Shown one piece after another: positions 54,007 to 64,000 of a DNA stretch of 64,000 bases. Position 1 is the first letter of the stretch. Every line of letters starts with the position of its first letter. This DNA is from Casuarius casuarius (Eukaryota; Chordata; Aves; Casuariiformes; Casuariidae): positions 1,597,233-1,661,232 of the forward strand of contig PTFA01000159.1 of assembly GCA_003342895.1 (NCBI GenBank), written 5' to 3'. The notes below the pieces were generated by a model that saw only the letters and a program-made list of their open reading frames with translations, did not search any database and was not told where the DNA came from. The translations under genes and the position numbers were made by a program.

Positions 54007-57000
54007 AAGATGCTTTGGGATAATAGCAGGGCTGTCTATGAAGGCAATGGGCAGGATCACAGGATGGGATGTGCTGCAGATTGTTTAGGAGCTAGGTTTG
54101 TTAGGAGTAAGGCTTTGCTAGGGATCTACAGTGGCAGGTGAAGTAAGGTTATGCCCTAGGACACACCACTCATGGTACAGTATGGAGGAGAAGTCTGGAG
54201 ACATAGTCTGGATCTGCAGTGTACATGCAGGCAGGGAGCTCTAGCCCAAATGGCATCTCTAAGGGGTCTTTATCAAATAGAGCAATGTAGATGTAGCCAC
54301 TGAGTTCCTCAGATGACAGTCGAAGACAGTAATTAAATTCAAATCTTATTATAGCTTTAGAGAATGTCTGTACACTGGCTACTCAAAGCTCATTACAGTC
54401 CGAGTCTATCATATTGTTAACATCCAGTTTACATTGGGACTGTGACAACACTGAAAGCATCGATGTATAGCCAAGAAATGGAGCCAGCGTGAACATCAGC
54501 ATTACATGTGCAAGCTCTATAGACGTTTGCGCTTGCAGTTGATAACACTTACAGTGTCACTCCCTCTTCTGCTGGGGAGAGGCAGGCAGCGTGTGCAATA
54601 TCATGTGTTCTACAAATTTTAGACCAAAGTTTTATGTTTTCAGTTTATTCTAACATAAATATGTATGTGTGTGTACACAGTAATTAATATACGATAGGAA
54701 AGAACTTTTATTATGGGCCATTACCAAACATCCATTAGACTGTGCTTTTATTTCCTAGCTTGGTCCGTGAAACATCCTGTGAACTGGGTACAGAAGGGCT
54801 GTTTGCCCCTGTGCAACAGAGCCTCTGTGGTGTCTTCTCATGCCGCACAGTTGCTTTCAGTCAGGTTTCTTCCCTGACTGCATCTGGAGGAATGATATGG
54901 ATCTCTGCCTTCCTCTGAGAAGACTCTTGCTGATGTCAGGAGGGTCATGATTCAGAAACAGCAGTGCCAAGATCTTGATGAGCAAAATTGGAGGGGGGAG
55001 GTGTCTATAAATGGTGATAGACCTTGGTTTCATCATTTTCTGTTATTTATTTCTCTAACAGATCCCTAGGATTAACAAGGTGAATTTGTATTATGTTAAA
55101 GGGTTTGTTTCAAAGAAAATATTCTCTAATCTTTAGGTTGTTCTTCACAGACTCTCGATTTTCAGCCTTCTTACTTATTCTCTTTCAAGGATGTTTCTAT
55201 TTCCCATCAATAACTGACACCTTTATTTCAGAGAACAAAATGGAATTACACTCCAGCACTGACAATATAATAAATCAGGAGGGATAAAATACATATTAGT
55301 GAAGTTCACATAGTTGGTCTGTCCCAGCTGACCTATAGATATAAAGGTATGATTAAGGGTTTTTTGGACTGTTTCTTCTCAATCTTACCACAAGATTTAG
55401 ATCCAGCTCAAAGATTTGACCTTTGCTGCTCCTCTCTGCTTACCTTGATTCTTGAAATTATTGTTATTCCCTTGAAATCCTTCTGCTCATACAGAATTAA
55501 TGCTGTGTTGCGACAAAATATCATCTATTTGGTAGAAGAATGAAGCCATCTAGAATTCAATCAGGGTAGACAATGTCACAGTGCACATCTGGAGTGATTC
55601 ATTTGTACCCAGCTTTTTAATCAAAGAAATCTCAGCCATATAACTGAGTAGTGTCATGCTGGATAATCACATAGCTGTCTACAATTAAACTTTAGGCATA
55701 TCATTGTTTAGACATATTAGTTGTTTTCTATGAATTACTGTTGAAAAGCATGCATGCCAAAGCACTTAATTTTTCATAAGGGTAAGGGAAATAAAATCTC
55801 AAAGCCACAGGTTTATTTAGAGTATGAAAATATTTAAGTAACCTTCTTGAAAGTTTTTTTACTGAAGAAGTTCCTTATAGTTCACTATATTGGTAAAAAC
55901 AGCATTAGAAAAAAGAAGCATGAAAAATGTGCAATGAATTCTCCTGAAAAAAATAGTATATGCTATTTGTGTTTTCCTTACAAGGAATGAGATTACATAT
56001 GAAGTAAATGCATACAGTTTTACTGAATTCAGTGAGCCTCCCCAGATTTATTGTAGCTGACCCAAAACAGCTCTTCAGGAAGAGGCAGTTATTGAAAAGA
56101 TGTGTGCTTTTCACAATGTAATAATAGGATTTTTGTTGCTTTTATGTTGTTTCCATTATTTTTAATGCTACTTGTTAATTCTGTGATACCAATTTTTTTG
56201 AATATACTCAAGTCACCTACGTGTCTACTAGTTTTATTTATTTCTAAACTTACATGTTCTCCTTCAAACTGAAGTCGGATAAGTTCCACACCATTTCCTC
56301 CTAGCCCTTCCATTTATATTTTATACTAGAAGAATTTAAGCTAATATAATAGTGTCAAATTGAGATGCATTTGACTATGCAATTTTTCCATGATGAGGGA
56401 TGGGCTAATGTAATCAGCAATTATTTTTTTGTGTGACCTTTACAAATCAAATGGCTATTTCCTTGCTTTTCATTTGTATTTAGCTCCCAGTGGTAAAAGA
56501 CTGCTGAGCTTAGGATAAAACATAATTTATAGATAGAATCGCATTATAATAGGGTGCAGTATTCTCAAAAATCATATGCTGTATGGACTTTTTAATGAAA
56601 TAATTCAAAGAAATGTATGAACTGGCCAGGACTAAATTTATGCTAGTAATTCACAGCGAAGTTTTCACAGTCACCATAGAGATGTCCTGGAGCAGCTGCC
56701 AAGTAGAAGTGGAGGGAGCAATAAACCTGGTCCGGGATGAATCCAGTGTTAGTGAGAGAATTACAGTACAGGCAAGCCATAGTATTAGGAAGCTAGACTT
56801 GGTGACTCCAGGGCATCCTTCTGGCAACTGTTCCTAACTTACACCCAGTGGTTGGTTCAACAGCACAGCATCTAATGCCTTCCCAATGCATGAAGTTTCA
56901 AATATTGTTTCATTCTGACGTGACTTTGTGATTCTTCTGCACTCTAGGGAGCATTTATTTATGCGAGGTATCTCGTGGTAAACAGTCAGTGACTCTGATG

Positions 57001-59280
57001 ATCTACCCCCATGAGATTTTTTTTTCCTATTGCTTTAATGAATTCTGTATGCTCAAAACCTCTTCTGAATAATTTAGGCTTTTTTATAAATGATATAGGA
57101 GATGACCCCCCCTTTTTTTAAAATATAGAAAAAAACTCCTCTAAGAACAAAACCTCATGATTCATTTGTTTTAAGTAAACCATTTGGAAATGGGACATTC
57201 TCTTATTTGCTGAATCAACGGATAACGTCTCAGTAAAAGCTATATAAACATCTTACTGAAAAGCTACACATAAGTGTTAGAAATAACCAGCTGTCAGGGA
57301 ATGTCAGTTGTTAATCCATTGGTGTAAATTTTTAACAACAGAAGATAAAATCCAGAAAAGAAATGTGGCGGACCGTATCTACTTGTCTTTGTTCCTGTGT
57401 TGATCACGTGAAATCTCTAACCTTTTTCCTGTACTTCTGAAATTTCCACTGAGTCACAAGGAGTTTGTCATATGTGAAGGAGCCAGTTTCAGGTCCAGGA
57501 TGAACAACTGTGATTTTAAGGATGATAACAGGAAAAAAAAAAAAATCAGGACATTCTGTATTCTCGCAACATCATAAAGGCCATGTTCTGAAGCCTCTTA
57601 TTCTAAATGCTTACTTTTTGGAAAGGAAGAAAAAGAAATGTTTCCCTGAAATACTGTTTTATACAGAATGCTTTTGAAAGCTGAGAGTAGAGCAAAATGT
57701 AAATATGAAAAAATATATATGCATGTATTTTTATAAATACAAATGCACAATTTTTAATGCATATAGAAATTTACTTGGCATACTGAAAAGTGGACAGGAA
57801 AAGGGCATCTCTCAAAAGAAATATATCAACTTCTGGCATAGTGAGCTATGTCCATGTTAAAGCAAATGAAGGAAACGTGAAACAGGGTAAGTAACAGTCC
57901 CTATCACTGCAGAAAAAGTATCTGCATAAAACCAACTCTGTTTTTTGGAACAGAAACTGTTGCTCTCGCTATTTCTGGGGGCTACAGTAGAGGTCCTTTC
58001 GTGCTATGATGGTATGGCTTGTTTTGCTGATATCAGTGGTAATTATTGCCTGATGAACTAGAGGATTGAGCTCCTGAATTTGGATAATACTTTGTTTTGA
58101 TAATTGGCAATAGGATCCTGTTAGCTGAAATAAATGTATTCTTGAGCACTACATGGACTATGCTGTCCTGTATTTACCGTTTCCACTGCAGATGCAGGAC
58201 GCTTGCTGGTTGAAGTCAAAGAGAATTTGCACATTCGAGTAGTAAGATTGACTGTGGGTTGGGACCCAGATTAGGAATGACTGCTTTTTACTCACCTGGA
58301 TTTTCTTATCTCTCAGGTTCTTAACTAATATGAACCAATACAATGGAAGGAAAAGGTATTGTTGGTCTGAAATAATACCACCACCAAAAACCTGTATATT
58401 CAAGGAAATACTTAGGTTTACCGTTCTCCTGAGAAATGTTTTAAAAAGACGACAGTAATGCATGGAGGGTTTTCTGAGGGATCATACCTATATCATTAAA
58501 AAACAAAAATCTGTAATTGGAAATAGATATTTAAAGCAATTGTCTAATTACTCCTAGTTGTCTGATATTTTTCTGACTATATCGGCCTTATTTTATCTCT
58601 CATTGTTTTATTGTAAGCAATCACAGTTCTCTGCACAGTCTAAGAACAGATACAGTTTGCAAATATGCCAAGTTTGTGTTTTGTATTGCTGAGTTCTAGG
58701 TAGCTCTTAATTTGTGAAACCCCACTAAAGATGGCCTCGTACTAAATTTTAAACCCTGCCACATTTCAGAACCAGGTTATCTTTCAGTAAGTCACTTTTG
58801 TCAAAGCCTTGGTGTTCCTTCGGTAAAAGATGTTGTCAACGTGTTCTGTTAGAGTATGCAAATGGTGAATACCCTGATCTGTTCTGTACGATGTATCTGA
58901 ATCTCTGGAATTTATTTAAATCAAGTGATAAGAATATATTTTTTCTGACTAGGAAATAAGTTATGGAAGGTCTATTTCTAGACAGCAGAAGTAAGTGTGC
59001 CTTAGATGGTGGTTAAGGCTTGTGTTCTTCTTTAAATGACTAACCTGGAGTGAGAGGTTGGATGTCGTTTGAAAAATTAAACCTGTTTCACCTGAACATG
59101 TTTAACTAGTTAATAAGAAACATCAAAACAGACAAAACCCTGAGGTCAATGATCATTTTTTGTAAAGCCATTCTATGATGTTTAAATTTGTTTTTTGGGT
59201 CTGTCTATAACATAAGTTTAATAACCTAGCTCAAATGCAGATTTCTAATTTTCAATTAACATAGGAATAATTTTGTTTGC

Positions 59281-59307
59281 TAAAATAAAATAAATGAATG
59301 AATGAAA
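59281..59307 (+). repeat. TAAA/AATG simple repeat
   Basis: TAAAA units pass into three AATG units. It lies 150 bases upstream of the SS4 exon, in a generally A/T-rich region. Confidence 0.7.
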
Positions 59308-59400
59308 AGTCTGAACCATGAAATGTTATAGGTAGCACTTTTTAAAATTCCAAATTTCAAAAAATCATGTGGCAACTGTATAGCTCAAGCTTTAAGTATT

Positions 59401-59460
59401 AACTTTTAACCTTTGACCTTACAGATTTTAACCAATGAAATGTCTCTTTAAACTTTAAAG
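59401..59460 (+). promoter_or_regulatory. NRXN1: Weak 3' splice site of the SS4 exon
   Basis: The 60 bases before the cassette exon lack a long pyrimidine tract. The best run is TGTCTCTTT, broken by AAAC, and the acceptor is AAAG/G rather than the usual YAG. Four TTAA motifs occur in this stretch. A suboptimal acceptor is expected for a regulated cassette exon and contrasts with the 43-pyrimidine tract of the upstream constitutive exon. Overlapping TTAA motifs could also let STAR proteins compete with U2AF; that point is inference. Confidence 0.75.
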
Positions 59461-59550
59461 GAAACAATGATAACGAGCGCCTGGCGATTGCTAGACAGCG
59501 AATTCCATATCGACTTGGTCGAGTAGTTGATGAATGGCTACTCGACAAAG
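59461..59550 (+). CDS. NRXN1: NRXN1 splice site 4 (SS4) cassette exon
   Basis: A 90-bp exon begins GAAACAATGATAAC and ends CTCGACAAAG before GTAAAA. Joined to the upstream G it encodes the 30-residue SS4 insert, including [16 protein letters not shown] and VVDEWLLDK. This matches NRXN1 and not NRXN3, whose insert reads differently. It is phase 1 on both sides, so skipping keeps the frame and gives ...YPAGRQLTIF. The insert sits at the rim of LNS6 next to the Ca2+ site. From published work on the family, its presence lowers binding to LRRTMs and to some neuroligin forms and permits binding of cerebellins, which bridge to GluD receptors. Skipping is promoted by SAM68 and SLM2. The 90-bp length equals the known mammalian cassette. 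Confidence 0.96.
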
Positions 59551-59690
59551 GTAAAAAACATTGATTAAAACTTCAAATAAAAAAATAATTTGAACATAAC
59601 CAAGTAGTACTTCATTGTAACACTAATAAACATAAAAAATAAATTTCAGTAAAACTAAATTAAAAACAAATTTAAAAAAGTAAAATATAG
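59551..59690 (+). promoter_or_regulatory. NRXN1: TAAA/TTAA cluster: STAR-protein response element
   Basis: Immediately after the cassette donor I count eleven TAAA motifs between 59552 and 59684 (starting at 59552, 59566, 59578, 59627, 59633, 59640, 59650, 59656, 59661, 59673 and 59681). Three of them are part of TTAA. SAM68 (KHDRBS1), SLM1 and SLM2 bind paired U(U/A)AA sites. In mouse Nrxn1 such motifs downstream of the SS4 exon mediate its skipping. The position and density here fit that element. Function in this species is inferred from the family. Confidence 0.75.
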
Positions 59691-60080
59691 AGTAATATTT
59701 GCATACCTTGTATAATAATTTCTATACATTTCTAGAAGTACCAGCTGTTTAATAATCTTACCCTGTTAACTTAAGGTTAAAGGGACTGTTAAATATAATC
59801 CACTAACTCAATCTATGAAGGTACTCATAGCAAACATTAACCAAAAATTATAAATCATTCATAGATTATATTACATGTTCCAGCATCTAAATTATTAACT
59901 AAAAATATATGTAGTTATGATATCTTCATTATGGTCCTGAAGCAAAAATTCGTTTAAACTGTAGGTATCTTAAATAGTGGGCAATATGAATTGCCAATCA
60001 AAATGAAGTCCCTTTAACGTTTGCAACCTTCTAAGGGGAGTTTGGAACAAACACTAATTAAACCAGAACTTAAAGTTGTG

Positions 60081-60086
60081 TGCATG
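60081..60086 (+). promoter_or_regulatory. TGCATG (RBFOX-type motif)
   Basis: A TGCATG hexamer lies 531 bases downstream of the SS4 exon. RBFOX proteins bind (U)GCAUG, and sites downstream of an exon usually favour its inclusion. A single hexamer is expected fairly often by chance, so the call is tentative. Confidence 0.3.
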
Positions 60087-60500
60087 CTTTTTATGAGCAG
60101 AAACCAATCTGCTAAAGTGACTATTCTATTTAATAAGAGTGGTACTGTTGCTGAGGTTTTCTCTGTGTAATGGAAATGTGCCATGATTTCTCCATCGGTT
60201 TGTGTATCATTTCTGAAGCCGCTTTTACATCTAAAATCTTTTATTTTAATTGATAGCCTTGCTGAAAGCCAATCAGACATCTATTTTTGAATTCTCTGCC
60301 TCTGAGATACTCAGTGTGAACCATGTGTTTCTTTTCAGTGTGTATGAGGAAGGAAAATAAACATTTAAATACCAAAAGGAAACATTTAATTAAAAATGTA
60401 AATATTTTATTCACTTATATATAGTTATGACAGATTACCGCATAACACATTCTTTAAAATTCACTTAACGTAGTGACTTGTTTGCCTATATAGAAACTCT

Positions 60501-60545
60501 GTGTGTGTATATATATACATATTTATATATGTGTATACATACATA
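60501..60545 (+). repeat. TG/TA dinucleotide repeat
   Basis: GTGTGTGTATATATATACAT, then mixed TA and TG steps up to about 60545. It is a simple microsatellite within the intron following SS4. Confidence 0.8.
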
Positions 60546-60958
60546 AACTCACATGTACATACTTAAAAGCTATATCCCCTATGTTGTATTGCGTGGAAAA
60601 AATCTTTGAAATGTTGGCAGTCTTGAAGAAAAAGTAATCTTAAGGAATTAGAAACCTGGTATTCTTGACACACACCAAAAAGCTTTACACTGCTTTCAGG
60701 TAAAAGGGAGAAAGGTTTCATTTGTACTAATAAACACATTTGTAAATATATTTGATTGGCCTTTTAGCAAAAAATCCCAAAACGTGGTAAATTAAGAACA
60801 TGGAAATACTCTCAAAATTTATGCATTTCATGGACACCTCATTAAAAAGCAATGAATTATGAGTCAAATCCTTTTCTTATAGTTTATTGCTCTCATTACT
60901 CACCCCATGAAAATCTGTTATCATCCTCGTAGAGTATAGAGTTCACAGTCAACATTTT

Positions 60959-60964
60959 TGCATG
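60959..60964 (+). promoter_or_regulatory. TGCATG 21 bases before the stalk exon
   Basis: The TGCATG motif occupies part of the branch-point and polypyrimidine region of the acceptor at 60984-60985. RBFOX binding upstream of an exon often represses it or shifts the balance for the neighbouring exon. Whether it acts here is not known. Confidence 0.35.
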
Positions 60965-60985
60965 TATGTAATATTATCTTTACAG

Positions 60986-61305
60986 GGCGTCAGCTCACAA
61001 TCTTCAATAGCCAAGCAACCATAAAAATTGGAGGCAAGGAACGTGGCCATCCATTCCAAGGCCAGCTCTCTGGTCTTTACTACAATGGCTTGAAAGTTTT
61101 GAATATGGCAGCCGAAAATGATGCCAACATCGTGATAGAAGGAAATGTGAGACTTGTTGGTGAAGTGCCTTCCTCTATGACAACTGAGTCCACAGCCACA
61201 GCGATGCAGTCTGAGATGTCGACGTCAGTCATGGAAACAACCACCACATTGGCCACGAGCACCGTTAGAAGAGGAAAGACCCCGACAAAAGAACCTATTG
61301 GTCAG
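60986..61305 (+). CDS. NRXN1: NRXN1 exon: end of LNS6 and start of stalk
   Basis: A 320-bp exon continues the frame after SS4 (or directly after the upstream exon). It opens with [16 protein letters not shown], continues through [20 protein letters not shown] and ends ...TPTKEPIGQ. In rat beta-neurexin numbering RQLTIFN places Arg232, Ile236 and Asn238 here. These are the neuroligin-contact Arg and two Ca2+ ligands (Ile236 by backbone, Asn238 by side chain), and all are conserved. After LVGEVPSS comes a Ser/Thr-rich linker ([11 protein letters not shown] and similar), typical of the O-glycosylated stalk. The chosen end is the CAG/GTTAGT donor at 61305, which leaves phase 0 and matches the family's EPISQ/TTDD junction. 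A second GT at 61301 is possible but breaks the expected phase. The rest of the stalk, transmembrane helix and cytoplasmic tail lie downstream, outside the window. Confidence 0.95.
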
Positions 61306-64000
61306 GTTAGTCAGCTTTCATGTTTTTTGCACGTGTTTTCTCATCTTTGACTATGGGCCTCCTACATTGCATTCACTCTGCAGATGAAATTGCTCCTATG
61401 GGAGGAATGCATGTATTTCTGATAAAAATCCTGTACCGTAAGTTGCCCATGGATATGATTTTGATTAACATTGAGAGGGAAAGGGAGGACTTTGCTGTTA
61501 TTCTAAATTCGGCAGACCTAACTGTTCAGATTTTTATTATCCTGAAGTACCTCAGTTATTCATCTTCATCATGTTGTGTATTTTTAAGTACCATTTCTTC
61601 CTTTGGTGGCTAGTACTGATTAGTTTCGATGTAGAAATGGAGGATTTAGGGAATTAGAGGTAATGAAATACAGTGGTGAGTTTATCCATGAGACACAGAA
61701 ATGAGAGCCAGTTTGAAGAGACAACAGGAAGGAGGTGTGAAGGCAAAAAGTTGGCAGAGGCTGCTGGAAAAGTGGTATTAGCACTTTCTCCAGTCCCATG
61801 ACAGAGCATCTTCCCAGGCAGAATTCCTCAGGAGAGGCTGTAGCTACAACAGGAATTGAGTGTTGTGCCCCCTGCGAGACTCAGGCTCCAAGTTGGCAAA
61901 TGTTGTCCACTGGGTTTTGAGGCTATTTGCATCTCACGAATTTAGTGATCTATTTAGTAGCTTTCAGGTTTTGTCAGGATCTCTGTATAATACATGAGGG
62001 AATTTAATTATCTAGAAAAGGAGAGGGAAAAACAGGTGAGTGAATTAAGTACCTTAATGCCTAACTTGTGGATATCCTGAATCACAGCACTGAGACTTTG
62101 TGCTTTAAAAACCTGTAACTTAAGAGGCCATTTCGGTGGCAGGGAAGATTCTTCTGCATTTGTTCTGCACTTGAAATGTTTACGAAAAAAAGATGTACAC
62201 TGCCAAAACATTTTCTTATGTTCACTTGGTTCACACGCTTGCTTGTGATCCCACTGTGCCATTAAGCTGTGACAGCTCTGCTCTGAGATCCAGAAGTAGA
62301 ACAAGGAGCAAAGAAAGTGGCACGGGCCGTAGGGAGCAGCAGCAGCGCGACGTGATGAATAAGGTTAATTTCCTCAGGAATGGAGGAGAACGTGCTGATT
62401 AGACTGGGAGGCTGGGGTTAAGTTGCCTCTTTTCTGTGTAAAACCTCAACTCATTGTTTGAATTTGATCAGGGCATCGAACTTGACACTTCAGCTTTTCT
62501 GTCTGTAGTAGCTTTTTAGACTTTATATCACACTGAAAACTATGGCGATGTAAAAGTAAAAATATTATTGTTTTTATCTTGTAAAATGAAGCAGAACATT
62601 TAAAATAAAATTTTCTGACTTGTATATTTAAATAAACATAAATATAATGCAATTTTACTTGCTTGCTTAAGATGCATGAGAAAGCAAAGAAAAAAGGGCA
62701 ACTAAAACCCAACTAGAGATACGTGGAAATGGCTGCCTCATAAAAATAGCATCCATTACAGAGCATAGGTTGCATTTTCTTTTAATGCTTGTTGTAGTAA
62801 GCGACAGTGTTTTTAGTAAAATAGTCATAAATTTTCTTTGCTATTAGTTCTGTTTTAAATAGCGTCTCCCACTTTATTATCCAGCTAGTCGGATCTCAGT
62901 ATTTTACAACAATGCAATGTACAACCTCATCAAATTTGCACGGAGGAAGAGCTGTATCTAAAAGTGCCGGACATCCTCATAGTGGGGAAGAATTTAGACT
63001 AAATCAGTGCTAATAAACTAATATAAAACTAAATTAAACTGTTCAAACAGTGTGCTTTTGGCCTCTGCCAATTCGCGGTCTCTCAAGTAAACCCCAGCCA
63101 TAATTTGGGAGTCAGAAGGCCCATTCCCAGCTGGCACCTCGCATGATCTGTGGGCTAAGGGAGCTGACCAATACGGTTGCTTTGCCAGTTGGCCTCAGTT
63201 TCCAGGCAGATTCCCCAATCTGTTTAACTCTCTGGTTTGGATGTTTAGCCCCTGACGTTCTTCTTATGGAGGTGTTCTAATGGCATTTTTGGGGAGAAGA
63301 GATTTCTTAAGCTAACAACTATGGTAAGTTGTCATTTTTTCAGAAGAGGGAAAATGGATGATTAGGCAAAAAGATCTTCCAAAGATTTTCTGTTTTCCAG
63401 ACTGTGGTGCCTGAAATAAGGTTCATACCAACTTTATCAGAGTGCGTACACATTTTTTGGAACACCTCGCTGCCACTGGAGCAGGGTGGCCCCAGTGCCA
63501 CCACAGCAGTCCTTCATCCCCTCCTGGCCCAGCTGAGTACATCCAAAATGTTGTGAGCAAAGGGCGATGACCTGACATCCAGAGCCGCTGGCACATCCCT
63601 GCTCCAGCGGCATCCTTAGGCGCACAGCAGCTCTGTAAATCGTGTTCTGAGGGTAGAAGTTGAGATCAGCCTCCATCGCCTGTTAGCCTCGTTGTTGCAA
63701 GTCCTCAGTGCAGCCCATTCAAGACAGCTTGGTAGGGCTATTTCTGTATCTGAGAACCTGAGATTAACCCTTCTGAGGAAAATGTGCCTCGTGTTTAGTG
63801 CAGTTACAGCATGTGGCATGAGTCTATAACTGAGCGTTCATAATCCACGGTGGTTTGCTTTAGCTAGGTCTACATATTCTACCTCATAGGATCTGTGTTA
63901 TCATTATGACTGTACAGTTAGTCAGGGACTGCACTGGAATACAGTTTTCAATCATGCTTGTGATTTGATTTGGAGAGATTGATAAGATCACAGTGTCAAA
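61306..64000 (+). other. NRXN1: NRXN1 intron, 5' part (continues past window)
   Basis: The intron starts with GTTAGT. If the donor is not used, the frame continues for 14 codons to a TGA at 61348-61350. AATAAA hexamers occur at 62604-62609 and 62631-62636. No further neurexin exon (TTDDILVAS stalk segment, transmembrane segment or short gamma-type start exon) was found up to the end of the window. A slightly GC-richer stretch at about 63060-63240 and open frames on the minus strand at 63437-63819 have no recognisable content. Confidence 0.8.

Larger units (their letters stand above)
34402..59460 (+). other. NRXN1: NRXN1 intron upstream of the SS4 cassette (25,059 bp)
   Basis: The intron runs from the GTAAGG donor to the AAAG acceptor of the cassette exon. 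No coding exon was recognised inside. It contains the antisense L3/CR1-type LINE at about 42190-44550, an A/T hairpin-prone run at 46632-46663, a short tandem repeat at 47181-47218, and various A, T and TG/TA runs. A single ambiguous base (n) is at 54006. The stretches 34402-42190 and 44550-59400 otherwise show nothing I can name. The region around 53000-54600 is somewhat GC-richer, but it is not CpG-dense and has no recognisable origin. Confidence 0.85.
59551..60985 (+). other. NRXN1: NRXN1 intron between SS4 and stalk exon (1,435 bp)
   Basis: This intron is short compared with its neighbours and strongly AT-rich, especially at 59551-60000. It holds the TAAA cluster, a TGCATG at 60081-60086, a TG/TA repeat at 60501-60545 and another TGCATG just before the next exon. 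The donor is AAAG/GTAAAA and the acceptor is TTTACAG/GG. No open reading frame worth noting is present. Confidence 0.85.

Noticed and set aside
53000..54600. GC-richer stretch as a possible old LTR or DNA transposon
   Set aside because: No terminal repeats, target-site duplication, primer-binding site or coding remnant could be seen.
61320..61613. Frame with MDMILINIERE as a possible short (gamma-type) neurexin start
   Set aside because: The gamma-type form starts with a short leader spliced to the TTDD segment. This frame has neither the leader nor a suitable donor, so only the MDM start is shared.
1..64000. CRISPR arrays, operons, phage or bacterial features
   Set aside because: Spliced vertebrate exons with large introns explain the window, and no regularly spaced repeat array is present.

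Overview
The window is a stretch of vertebrate genomic DNA carrying the 3' part of the neurexin-1 gene (NRXN1) on the + strand. Three coding exons were found, in correct order, splice phase and reading frame: 34230-34401, 59461-59550 and 60986-61305. Together they encode most of the sixth LNS (laminin-neurexin-sex hormone binding globulin) domain, the 30-residue alternative insert of splice site 4 (SS4), and the Ser/Thr-rich stalk. All remaining sequence is intron. It holds only three coding exons, large introns, few interspersed repeats, no Alu or L1 elements, and old L3/CR1-like and MIR-like fragments. This suggests a sauropsid, most likely a bird. The species cannot be fixed from the sequence alone.

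Layout. Bases 1-34229 are the 3' end of a long intron. Within it are two GC-rich, CpG-dense islands (about 8881-9120 and 22240-22995) with no recognisable exon, two MIR-type SINE remnants, several palindromes and many simple repeats. The intron ends in an uninterrupted 43-nt pyrimidine tract. The exon at 34230-34401 (57 codons plus 1 nt) is followed by a 25,059-bp intron, which contains a decayed antisense L3/CR1-type LINE (about 42190-44550) and otherwise little that can be named. The 90-bp SS4 cassette exon at 59461-59550 has a weak 3' splice site and a dense cluster of TAAA/TTAA motifs just downstream. Such clusters are the known kind of response element for the STAR proteins SAM68 and SLM2, which drive skipping of this exon. 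After a 1,435-bp AT-rich intron comes the exon at 60986-61305, which ends LNS6 and begins the stalk. The last 2.7 kb begin the next intron.

How the parts work together. Both alpha- and beta-neurexin transcripts use these exons. Including or skipping the 90-bp cassette keeps the frame (phase 1 on both sides) and changes partner choice of presynaptic neurexin: neuroligins and LRRTMs without the insert, cerebellins with it. The first exon of the LNS6 domain, the beta-specific first exon, and the exons for the rest of the stalk, transmembrane segment and PDZ-ligand tail are not seen in this window.

No new gene system was found. The observations most worth a second look are the SS4 splicing control region, the two unexplained CpG islands in the upstream intron, and a possible read-through end to the stalk exon that would encode a secreted form.
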